Positions 42,097 through 51,769 of a stretch of 64,000 bases of DNA are shown one piece after another; positions within the stretch are counted from its first letter, which is position 1, and each line of letters begins with the position of its first letter. The notes below the pieces were generated by a model that was not told the origin of the DNA, made no database searches, and saw nothing but the letters and a program-made list of their open reading frames with translations. Source of the DNA: Leishmania infantum JPCM5 (Eukaryota; Euglenozoa; Kinetoplastea; Trypanosomatida; Trypanosomatidae); NCBI RefSeq assembly GCF_000002875.2, contig NC_009418.2:1476273-1540272 (forward strand), in the 5' to 3' direction. The translations under genes and the position numbers were made by a program.

Positions 42097-44977
42097 CTGC
42101 ATCACAGGGGCATCCGCTTCGCCAGAAGCCAGCGGGTACGTGCTTCCACTCCCAATCTCGCGTCCACGCGGGCACCTACACATCGAGCAGTGGTGGGCAG
42201 ATGGGGTGGCGGTGCCACTCTCACTTCTCATTTCCGCTTCTCGGAGGCGGTAAATGTGAATTGGGTGGGCGCGTCGACGTCGCAGCATGAGGCTGCGTGC
42301 CTTTCTCCGGCCCGCGTACGTCTCATCATCTTTTTTGTTCTCAACCGAGAGCAGCCACTGCGCGGTCCTCTCTGTGGACCCAGAGAGGATACCCCCGCCA
42401 GAAAACTGACGCCCTCCCTCCCTCCCCCCATGCACAGACGCAAACAGCAGTTGTTTTGATTTTATAATGCGCGTCGTGTGCTGCGCACCTTGCCTCGATC
42501 CGCTGTCCATGGACACCGTTTCTTCATGACTTTCTGTTTTGTTTATCATAGATATTTGCCGCTCAGCGAGTATTATAATTTGGGTTGTGAGCTGTCGTCT
42601 CCTGCAGATTGATGGGCGGTTTCCGGCTTAGGTTGCTCACGTTCTCCTGTTCTCCACCATCTCGGCATCTGTCCTCTACTCGTCATCGTATTTGTTTGCT
42701 ATTTTTTTATTTGCGTGTCTGGTGTCCCCCTCTTTCTTTGCTGGTTTGTTGATGTCGGCATGCGCTTGCATGCAACGAAGGCCGTCGCGCGGCGGTCACT
42801 CATTGATATCTCTTACGTGGCTAGGAGGTGTGCGTGCCCGGAGGTGTGTTTGTGTGTGTGCTTGTGGGTGGGCGCGTGTTTTGATTCACATGGGCGCCTG
42901 TGCGCGCGTGCTGCACCTGTCGCACCGTGCTCTCTGTCTCGTGTGTGTTACTGTGTCATGCCGTTTCTGTTGTTTTTTTTTTTCGGTTTTCCTGTTCTGC
43001 GTGAGGCGCTGAAGAGGCGCCTTCATAGCGATGATCAATAACTGCACTTCTCCGGGTTGGGTTGACCGCTTAGATACCCGAGCAGCAGCCCAGCTGACTT
43101 GCCGCTAACCCTTAACTTTCTGTCTCCAGCTCCGTTGCTTATTATGCGCTGTCGACACAGCGTACGGATCACGTGCCTGTCTGTCGACAAAGAAGAGGAG
43201 GCCAACGATGCCCAGGACATGCGATGAAAAGAGAGCTGCAGTAGGCATCCCCCACCTCCGTGGTAAGAGTCTGCTTACAACGACCGGGTGGCGCAAGTAT
43301 TGTGAGGGCACTCGCGATAGCGACGACTCCCTCGCATCCTCTTCGCTTCTCAGCTGGTCGGTAGGCCGAACCCATCCATGCGGATGGGCAAACCTTGTGC
43401 TGGATGCCTCCCTCATCCACCTCCTCTGTGCAACAGTCCCCATGCACGCACGCTCGCTCATTCGATCTGCCGCTTGCCGTGTCCACTCCTCACCCTATCC
43501 TGCTGTGATGGCGCCAACTCATCAAAGACGCAACGGCGAGGGTCGAAGTTCACCTCGGCCGGCGCCGTTTTCTCCTTCACGGATTTCATCACCCACTCAT
43601 GCGAGCCTCACTTCACCAGCCTTCATTCATGTTTACAGACCCTCTTGTCATTCTTTTCATTACCGTGCACTCGAGCCACGAACGAAGAGCACCGCTCTCC
43701 CTCTTTCGCCGCCCTTTCTTCCCTTCCCTGCTCTCTCTCTCTATCTAGCCCCTTCACCGTTCTCGTTGACCACGACGCTGAAACACTGTTTTATCTCAAA
43801 AACCGGCTATACCGTCGTTGCTGTTGCTCTCTTCTCTTTTCGTTGTTGTTTGTGCCTGCAAGCGGATAGACTGAAACCTGTGCGTTTGGGTGCCGTTGGC
43901 AGCGACGCCGATTACTTTTTGAACAAATACATCGTTCAGTGCACGGTGCGATCTCCTCTAGCTCCCCATCGCTGCCTATCTCTGGTTCCCACGTTTTCGT
44001 TTTTTTTTTACTGCGTTTGCTTGGGTGCTTGTTACGATTATCTGCTTCATCCTCGTCAGGCTCTCCTCTTCTTCCCTCCCGTAGCGGAAAGGATTCGTGC
44101 AGCCTGCACTCCTCCCCATCCCCTAAGGAAATCTCGGAACTGCTTCTGCCACTCCAAGCTACTCTTTCTCTCTCTGTGCACACGGTGCGCCGTGCATTCC
44201 GTGAGCTAATCCTCACGCAGATTGATGGCAGTGAGCACAAAGTAAAACAAGAAGGAAGGGGCCCCTTGCATTGCTCAAGCGGGCCAGATCGAGGGGGTTC
44301 CGCTTTTTTCGTTATTTTGTTTGGCATTCCCTGCTCTCGCTTTTTCCTCTGTGGGCTGTGTCACGCGCAGGTGCACATACAGATATAACACGCAGCCAGA
44401 CGCACACATCTATATATTTCGTCATATTTCGCGACTCCGTTGTTTCACTCCATTGACTCACCAACTTCTCCCGTTTCCGTGAAGAGCGTCCACCCTCCTG
44501 CCCTCCCCCCCTCATTCTTCTCCTCGGTGCCTCTGAGGGCAGCTCCGCTGATCGACCTTTCTGGCTGTCTCCGTGTTGTTGTGTTGTTGGCTCATTCTCG
44601 TGTTGTTTGCTTTTCCTTCACCTTTCTTTTTACTTGTTTGCTTGTTTGCCTTCGTGTTTTCTCCCCCGCTATCCCTCTCCCCCAACTATACACATACACA
44701 CAGAAACACATCCTCCGCCTCTTCGGCCACCATCTCCTTGCTCGAGTCTCTGCAGCCACTCGACTGCCATTCTGCTCCACGCCGTCAAGGACAAGCACCG
44801 CATCGAGGTAAGTGAAGAAGTGTGTGTGCAGTCGCCGCCGGGTCATACTCACCTTCTTTCCGCTTGAAGGAAACAAAACGACAACACACATCCGCGAAAG
44901 GTGCGCCGCGTAAACCGTTATCTCGCTTCTGCTGCTGGTCGGCTTTCTTCGACTGAAAGGGTGAACGGTTGCAGCGC
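42097..44977 (+). other. 2.9 kb intergenic region
   Basis: No supported gene. It contains GT-rich sequence near 42844-42870, T runs near 42974-42985 and 44001-44010, and long pyrimidine tracts. The largest open frame, 43208-44209, is Ser/Pro/Leu-rich with no domain and changes composition along its length, so it was not accepted. Confidence 0.45.
44926..44959 (+). promoter_or_regulatory. Candidate trans-splice acceptor for the first small membrane-protein gene
   Basis: A short CTTCTGCTGCTGGTCGGCTT-type tract runs to an AG at 44958-44959, about 20 bases before the ATG at 44978. Confidence 0.3.
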
Positions 44978-45313
44978 ATGTATACTGCCTCGAAAATGGA
45001 GTTTCCGTTGTACGATGCTCACCTCACCATCAGCGAAAGCGTCGAGGAGGGAAACGCCATTCCGCCCCCTGACCTCGACAAGCCGCCTCTGTTCTTGGGC
45101 TACACCACGCTTGCACTATCGCTGATCTTCATGGGGTGGTTTGCCTACAACGCGTGCGTTTGCTTGGAAGAGGAGACGATGAAATACCACCACGCCTCGC
45201 CTATCCTTAGCTCACGCTGGCACCTTGTTCTCTGGACGGCCATCTCACCGCAGATCCTTTTCTTCTGCGCCTATGGCAGCTGGGTGGGGTGGAAGTTCTT
45301 CAAGCACAACTAG
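44978..45313 (+). CDS. Small two-helix membrane protein, copy A of a paralogous pair
   Basis: The product is 111 residues, or 105 if translation starts at the ATG at 44996. Two hydrophobic segments lie at about residues 38-58 and 82-104, separated by a polar loop with acidic and His residues. The N-terminus is polar and acidic with a PPPDLDKPP stretch. It ends SWVGWKFFKHN. The gene at 48069 encodes a protein of the same topology ending TWVSWKFFRHN, with a related start (FPLYD versus IPDY), so the two look like diverged duplicates. I do not recognise the family; a small subunit of an organellar or endomembrane complex is conceivable. The frame is clean, flanked by a pyrimidine-AG site upstream and a SIDER 170 bases downstream, probably in its 3' UTR. 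Confidence 0.75.
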   Translation: MYTASKMEFPLYDAHLTISESVEEGNAIPPPDLDKPPLFLGYTTLALSLIFMGWFAYNACVCLEEETMKYHHASPILSSRWHLVLWTAISPQILFFCAYGSWVGWKFFKHN

Positions 45314-45481
45314 GTGGGCCCGCTCGCCTCCATCTTTGGCTGTTGTGAAGGCGAGGACACAGATGATGGATGACCGATGACTTCGAACGCCGTCTGCGTA
45401 CCCGTGTGTGTTGATACTCTACAGAGGTTCTCGTGCTGATCTTGCTTCGTTACATTCCTCGGCCTATGTCTTGACCCCCCT

Positions 45482-46083
45482 AGAGGAAAAGCCTCTGTAT
45501 TTGTATCAGGGTCCACGTGGGCTCACTCTCTCTCTCTGTGTGTGCGTGGGGGGGCGGGGGCAAGAGCCCCAGGCAGCCCAGCGATCCCTGGCAAACGCTG
45601 AGCCACCTCTGGTGCTGGCAGGGCCACGTGCCTGGGACGTGGGGAGGTCAGGGCAATGCATCGCCGCTCATGTCGGCAGTGAGGTCCGGGGGATGGTGCT
45701 GCGCGGGAGCGCCCTGCGGCAGTGAGCACGCCTGCGCCATCCATATGATGAGCAGCGGGTCGACGTGACTCGAGCGTATCCCACCCCACGGCCGTCACAC
45801 CGCCTACTGGCAGGGCAAGCCCGAGCGACCCCGAGGGGGTGCCCCACATGACGACCGGCAAAGCAGGAGCAGCTGTGAGGCAGCCGTGGTAGGCAGAGTA
45901 TGAGCCTGGGGCCACACTCAGACCGCTCAGTGAACATCGCTGCACCGCACATGTGTAACGCTGCTTCGCACCACTCGATGTGCCCCTGTGACCAGGGCAG
46001 GGGTGGTGGTGGTGGAGTGGAGTGGAGTGGGGTGGATCGCATGCTGCATGGCGGTGAATGGGCACGTTGAAAAAAAAAGAAAC
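45482..46083 (+). mobile_element. SIDER-type retroposon, + copy; left arm of an inverted repeat
   Basis: About 602 bp, beginning AGAGGAAAAGCCTCTG and ending GGGCACGTTG followed by nine A and GAAAC. The reverse complement of 48785-49387 matches from first to last base. The only differences I could find are one base near 45629 (A here, G in the other), the base before the A run, and A-run length (9 versus 10). The A-rich 3' end and collinearity with the copies at 14.7 and 25.8 kb mark it as a short retroposon of the Leishmania SIDER group. Open frames within it are not genes. Confidence 0.85.
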
Positions 46084-48068
46084 GGTTTTGGCTTTGCCTC
46101 GCTGGAGCTCTTTTGGTGTTGTGTTCTTGCGGTCCACGACTGCTGAAGGAAAGCAGACGTGGGCCGCGACGAGACGTGGCTGTGTCTTCTGCTTTCGGCT
46201 CGTGGATGATGTAGCCTCGTATATGCGTAGAGGCATCCTGGTCGTTTCTTGTTTGTTACTCGTGTCCCCTCTCCTCTTTGCAGCTAGCTTTCTTCTGCTT
46301 TTCTTCGCGTAGTTGTACTTTTAGCGGTGTCTGCGCACATGTGCCTGGTGGTTGTGGGGAGGCGATGCCACCGCTGTGCAGGCGCGCTCGTCTCTGCCTG
46401 CGTTGACTATCTTTCTTTTGCTACGGCGTAGGAATAATAGTTTTTCTGCCTGCTTTCGGTCAGCTGCTACTGACCTCTTCACTTGTTTGCCTGCCTGTCT
46501 CTGTCGGCGAGTGTGTGTTCCCTGTTGTTGCTCGTGATGCGTCGCGATGTTCAACGCCGCCGCTCTGTGGCCACGGAGTCGTGCCTGCTCGTCCGTCATC
46601 GCCACCGCAACTGCGACCGCTTCGCACAAGAACGAGGAGGAACACAGCACACGGCAAAGAAAGTTTGGGCTGCTATTCGAAGTGGGACTAAGATCGGCGT
46701 ATCAGACGGTGTGTTTCTTGTGCTGCATTCCTCATCTTTGTTGTCGCTTCCTTGCCTGCTTCTCGAAACCTGGCAGGGTGTGCTGCCGGCGCGATGCCAA
46801 ACTGCGAAGATGAACACCGACACGCGTGTGACCTGTCAGGGGGGGGGGGCACATGGCACAAGGCACGCTTCACCTATCAAGAGGTTGGCCACGTCTCACG
46901 AATCTCTTGCAACCCGTCATATCGGAAAAAAAAATAAAATAAGTAGGTATTCAAACTGCAAGGGAAGCAGAAGCAAAAAGAACAAGGTGCCCTATCGAGG
47001 TGGCTTCTCACTCCAACAGTCGAGACAAGGGTGAAGGCGGAGTGACGACCTGTAGCGTTTCACTTCTGCCCTCCTCCTCTCCCTCCCTTTGGTGGTGGCG
47101 AATCTAGCGTGCTAAAGAGAGGCTTTCAAACCCTTCGTAGCGTGCGCACGTCGCATGGACCCCGCAAGTATGCCTCTTCGGCTTCCCGCTCTCATCGCTG
47201 CTCGCGCCTCTGGCGTACTATCTCGAGGCGCACATGCCGTTTCGCGGGTGCAAGCGCTGTTTCTGTTTTCTGCACTAACGTGAGCGCATCATCCTTGCCC
47301 CCGCCCCTCCGGCAACAACACCGCTGGACCGCTTTGTCTGCCGTCTGACGGCCATCACACTCGTGTGAACGCTCATCTTTCGCTCTGAAACCCTTTACAC
47401 CGTCCCTCTTTTCCTCTCTCTACTATTCTGTACGCTCGTGCTCAACACCGCTGTTTCGTTGTAGAGTCCTGTGCCATATTTTTATTTTTATTTTTTGCTC
47501 ATTCGCGGGGCACCAGTCCACTGTCGTGCGTGCGGGAGCGTCTTGCCAAGCAGCAGCCACGGTGCTTTTGAACAAGTAGTGCCGGCATTTTGTCCCCCTG
47601 GCCTCCTACGCGCACTCTGCAGCTATCGTTTGCCGGTTTGGGAGCATCAGCTCGAGCGGTGCTAGCCGCATACTCGCCTAAGAAGCGGCGCACCTTCCGC
47701 GACGCCCTTCGGATACATCTCACTTTTCTTTCCCTTCCTTTCCTTTCCTCCTCCCTCCCACTCCCCTTTGCCCGGGCCTTTCGAAACATCGCGTCTCTCT
47801 TGCATCTTCGCCCTCCCATCATCCGCACCCCTGTGTCTGTGTCGCTGCTCACACGTTGCGTGTGGTGGCCAGACATTGTCCTCCTCTTGCGGCTAGGCTT
47901 TTCACATGGCTAGCGCGCACACACTCGCACGCATTCTCCGGCTTTCAGCTGGGTCTCTCTTCTCCACACCCTGCCCTCCTCTCCGTCGTGTGGGGGCGCT
48001 TCTCGTCCTCCCACGGCTGACCTTTGGATTTCGCTTACTATTGTCGTTTACAAGGTGAGCAGGCCGCC
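46084..48068 (+). other. Intergenic region within the inverted-repeat loop
   Basis: No supported gene in about 2 kb. It has an A-rich patch near 46925-46985 (AAAAAAAAATAAAATAAGTA), a G run near 46840-46848 and T-rich stretches near 47475-47495. Short open frames have no domain character. Confidence 0.45.
48031..48054 (+). promoter_or_regulatory. Candidate trans-splice acceptor for the second small membrane-protein gene
   Basis: A T-rich tract TTTCGCTTACTATTGTCGTT leads to an AG at 48053-48054, only about 15 bases before the ATG at 48069. Confidence 0.35.
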
Positions 48069-48353
48069 ATGTTGAACATTCCGGACTACCGCCAACAACC
48101 ACTTGTACGCATGGTTTACGCGTGGCCCGCGTTCCTCGGCGTCCTCCTGTTTACTTTGTTGACCCTTGTCGGGATGATGCGCTGCGTTTTTCGGGGCCTT
48201 GACGGTGGTTCGCCGCGATACATCGGCCCGAACACCACCACTTCTGTTCGGCAAGATATTTTCTATGTTGTAGCTGCTCCACTCGTCTTTCAGGGTCTGT
48301 GTGTGAGCATCTACACAACATGGGTAAGCTGGAAGTTCTTTCGGCACAACTGA
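48069..48353 (+). CDS. Small two-helix membrane protein, copy B of a paralogous pair
   Basis: The product is 94 residues from the first ATG. Hydrophobic segments lie at about 18-38 and 65-87, with a polar GGSPRYIGPNTTTSVRQD loop between them. The C-terminus WVSWKFFRHN (residues 85-94) matches WVGWKFFKHN of the gene at 44978, and both second helices have a Pro near the start. Apart from topology and ends, identity is low, so the duplication is old. The gene sits alone between two inverted SIDER copies, so it would be the coding content of any amplicon or inversion formed through them. Function is unknown; no family was recognised. The short length and strong composition contrast with surrounding UTR support a real gene. 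Confidence 0.75.
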   Translation: MLNIPDYRQQPLVRMVYAWPAFLGVLLFTLLTLVGMMRCVFRGLDGGSPRYIGPNTTTSVRQDIFYVVAAPLVFQGLCVSIYTTWVSWKFFRHN

Positions 48354-48784
48354 GCGCCGCTCTGACAGCGACCTCCTGGTGCGGTCAATGTCTTGGTGGT
48401 GTGCGCCTCAAAGCCGCTGTGGTGACACCTCTGGCGTGTGGTCGTTCAGCTTTCACGCTCTACACGGAGTGCTCTCCCTGGTACTTCCACCACCACCACC
48501 GCCACGGCCACCCAATCCCTCAGCGCATCGGTGTGCACGGGTCTTTCGCTGCGCCTGCGTGCCCACCGAGCGCAGCTGCTCAATTCGAGGTGCGCGCTTC
48601 AAAAGTTTTCTCTTTCACCCACTTCCCGCCCTCCCCGTCCTCCCTGCCGGCGGGGAGTCGAAGGGATGACGCGAGTGCCTGTGTGCGCACATGCGTAGAT
48701 GCGCGCACACGCAACGCAAGGAATTACAACTCCGACCTATTTGATGCGTTCTCGCCACACAAGATCTTTCAACTAACATAAAAA
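48354..48784 (+). other. Intergenic region (3' UTR of copy B)
   Basis: No gene seen; CAC-repeat stretch near 48488-48510. Confidence 0.5.
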
Positions 48785-49387
48785 GTTTCTTTTTTTTTTG
48801 AACGTGCCCATTCACCGCCATGCAGCATGCGATCCACCCCACTCCACTCCACTCCACCACCACCACCCCTGCCCTGGTCACAGGGGCACATCGAGTGGTG
48901 CGAAGCAGCGTTACACATGTGCGGTGCAGCGATGTTCACTGAGCGGTCTGAGTGTGGCCCCAGGCTCATACTCTGCCTACCACGGCTGCCTCACAGCTGC
49001 TCCTGCTTTGCCGGTCGTCATGTGGGGCACCCCCTCGGGGTCGCTCGGGCTTGCCCTGCCAGTAGGCGGTGTGACGGCCGTGGGGTGGGATACGCTCGAG
49101 TCACGTCGACCCGCTGCTCATCATATGGATGGCGCAGGCGTGCTCACTGCCGCAGGGCGCTCCCGCGCAGCACCATCCCCCGGACCTCACTGCCGACATG
49201 AGCGGCGATGCATTGCCCTGACCTCCCCACGTCCCAGGCACGCGGCCCTGCCAGCACCAGAGGTGGCTCAGCGTTTGCCAGGGATCGCTGGGCTGCCTGG
49301 GGCTCTTGCCCCCGCCCCCCCACGCACACACAGAGAGAGAGAGTGAGCCCACGTGGACCCTGATACAAATACAGAGGCTTTTCCTCT
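48785..49387 (-). mobile_element. SIDER-type retroposon, - copy; right arm of an inverted repeat
   Basis: About 603 bp, the reverse complement of 45482-46083 at roughly 99.5% identity. Its A tail appears as ten T at 48790-48799, so the element points against the direction of gene transcription. The + strand transcript therefore carries the element in antisense. It lies between copy B of the membrane-protein pair and the decayed stretch before the HECT gene. Confidence 0.85.
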
Positions 49388-49880
49388 TGTGAGGGCGCAA
49401 ACGACATGATATGGTATATATTAAGTGAACCAATGGCCGACAGCTGACCATAACGCTTCTGGCGGCTTTCGCGCTTCCTTTTTTTTTGTTCCACATTATT
49501 ATTATTGCTACGGTTGCCGTGAAGCAACCGTAACCCGCGGGGTCGAGGCGCCGTGCTGGAGGACGAGGTGTCAGACGGCGTTGTCTTGTCGGCCCTCTGC
49601 ACGTTTCTCTTTCCCACGCAACCGTTTTGCTTCCGTGTGCGAGGCCACTTGGCGAATCATCCTGTTTCCTCTCGCACCTCTTCCATGTATCATCTACAAT
49701 TTGTAGGGGCACGGGTAATGTGCCGAACCGATTCACAACCCCCCCCCGCCCACCCACACCCTCACGCACACAGACAAGTACGGGCGCACATGCTGTATCC
49801 TCGTACGCACGCTGCCTTGAGCTGAGCAAGTTTTAATGTTCTGTTCAAGTCGAGTTCTCTGAAACTGCTTCAACCAGCCG
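49388..49880 (+). other. Intergenic region
   Basis: No gene seen. Two short AT-richer patches occur (near 49405-49425 and 49490-49510), plus a C-rich/CAC patch near 49739-49770. Confidence 0.45.
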
Positions 49881-50868
49881 GTGAAGTTGGTTCACGGAGA
49901 ACCACTAGTACTTAAAGGGACCCGATCCGGCCTTTTCCTGATTGAAGACGTCCAACTGAAGCTAAAAGATGCTGCGCTTGGGCTGAGGCTTTGCCAGCGC
50001 GGTTGTGGAGTTTCCCAAGACGAGGCGTCACAGGCTTCCACTCAGAAGGGGCCCTGCCCTTCGGCTGTTTGCGGATGCGTTAGCAGGTGCGGCCGTCCAG
50101 AGCCTGGGGCCGCTTCAGGGCGGGCGCAGCCGGCGTATCCCTGCGGGGAGGACGCTGGCGATATACCACTGGCAAAGGTATGCCGAAGGTGATGCTAGCA
50201 CGCAGCCCAGATCCATAGGCGACCCCGCAAGCTTCTTCACTCGGGAGCCGCAACGCCATGCATGTATGATACTCAGCCAAACCTCAACCCTACCTTCACC
50301 CTCTCACGCCACCTGAATGCACGCCCTTTCGGGTCTCCCTCGTCGTATACACGTCGCCTTTTCATGTACCTCCACCTCACCCTCACGGCCACCGCCCGTC
50401 GGTAGCGGCGGATGAATGCGAAAAAAAGGGGGAGGGTCTGAATGGAACAAGCGTATTGAGACCCTGCACCACGCTAAATCGCCGTTTCCAGGCGCTTGGC
50501 GACTTAAAGGGCTATGACCACACGCCAAGGTCGGTCGTATGCACTCTCAGTTCTAGGATAAGTACGTCTACAGCATCGTCGGCGCTGGCAGCCTTGTCTT
50601 TAGGGACCTAGTCGATGCAATCATGAATGGGCGGAAGGCGTACTTGCCCGAGTGCATCCGCGCCGTCTATCTATGCGGTATGAGCTTCCGCGGGGGTGCT
50701 GGCAAAAGACTCTGCACCGTGCTCGGCGCGTGACATTTGCGGAGCTTTCAAGGGCTGTGCTGAGATGCTGGCGGCCAACGCTGCCGGGGTTGCGGTGGGC
50801 AGCAGAAACGACGTGGGAGTGCCTACGTTAACGACTCCGTCGAGGTCGCCCTTGCTTTGACCGGGCGA
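49881..50868 (+). pseudogene. Degenerate coding remnant, family unknown
   Basis: Protein-like runs in shifting frames: 49881 onward (LVLKGTRSGLFLIEDVQLKL), then an overlapping frame from 50005 (FPKTRRHRLPLRRGPALRLF...), and at about 50559-50732 a run with KYVYSIVGAGSLVFRDLVD, AYLPECIRAVYLCG and MSFRGGAGKRLCTVLGA ending in a stop. In an adjacent frame it continues as ARDICGAFKGCAEMLAANAA and GVAVGSRNDVG to about 50840. The base composition is more balanced than in flanking UTR. No family was recognised. An old gene or a degenerate ingi-related retroelement (DIRE) are both possible; which one cannot be settled by reading. Confidence 0.4.
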
Positions 50869-51769
50869 TTTCAGTCTACTATTTTTTTTTGTTGTTGTTT
50901 GGCCTGCACAACACATCCTTCTGATGCACGCCACGCGCCCCGCGACGACGTCGTTTACTGCGCCTTCTCCAAAACTAACCATCTCCCATGCTTGGTCACG
51001 TGCTGTGGGTTGCCCCCACGCTCTTCTGCCACGAAGTGGCGACATCCACGCAGAGAGAGAGGAAGATGACGTCGGGGTCTATCAAAAAAAAGGTGATCCC
51101 GATGTTGCCGGCACGACTGCCACCCTTGATGGCGCTGTACTTCGTGCCTCGATGCGGCTCATATTCGCTGCTTTCCCTGAGCGTCTCCATCGTCAAGCGT
51201 TGAACACGCCAACACACGTCGGCACACCGCAAGGGAGCGCTTACGTAAGGCGACAGCGTCACTCGAGTTTTCCTCCATGCGTGCCGCCGAGCGTCTATCT
51301 GTGTAGGGTACTCCACGGTGGCTACGGAATGACGGCAAGGTCCACCATGAGGTGGACGCCTCGCTTCTTGGTGCTCCATCATCGCCTCGCAAACGCACCC
51401 CTCCACTCTTTCCTTTCTTTTTTCGTTCGCATTTGTCTTTTTCTTTTGCTTTGCCGGTAACGTAGTGGACTCCGTTGGCGTGTGCAAGTTTGTGTGTGCG
51501 TGTGTGTGTGTGCCTTCCTGTGTCTCTCACGGCGCACTGTGTGCTTCGCACGGGGACCCGGAGAAACGACCAAACAGAAAAAGCGTTGCTTGCTCCATCG
51601 ACGAAGGTGCACCAGCGTGTTTCGTGAGGAGACGCCCTGGCTGTCACCTACGGCTACACATTGCTGAATTTAATTCTCCGACAGAGGTTCACTGGTGATT
51701 GCTCTCGTTGTGGGGCCGACTTATTTCACAAAGTACTCTGAGCTAGACCCCATTCCTTCTGAGTGCGCC
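50869..51769 (+). other. Intergenic region upstream of the HECT gene
   Basis: No gene seen. T run near 50882-50900, GT-rich repeat near 51490-51512, and a strong pyrimidine tract 51401-51459 (listed separately). Confidence 0.5.
51401..51465 (+). promoter_or_regulatory. Candidate trans-splice acceptor for the HECT ligase gene
   Basis: A long tract including TTTCCTTTCTTTTTTCGTTC and TTTTTCTTTTGCTTTG is followed by AG at 51464-51465, giving a 5' UTR of about 300 bases before the ATG at 51770. Confidence 0.45.

Noticed and set aside
43208..44209. 333-codon open frame on + strand
   Set aside because: Mostly Ser/Pro/Leu/Phe from pyrimidine-rich DNA, no domain, composition drifts along the frame; looks like intergenic sequence.
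44805..44813. GAGGTAAGT, a perfect-looking 5' cis-splice site
   Set aside because: No convincing upstream coding exon or matching acceptor; cis-introns are extremely rare in trypanosomatids.
46483..47034. 183-codon open frame between the SIDER arm and copy B
   Set aside because: No domain, mixed low-complexity composition, and no consistent coding character.
48798..49346. 182-codon open frame, repeated on the other strand at 45523-46236
   Set aside because: It is translation of the SIDER retroposon; the duplicate frame exists because the element is duplicated.
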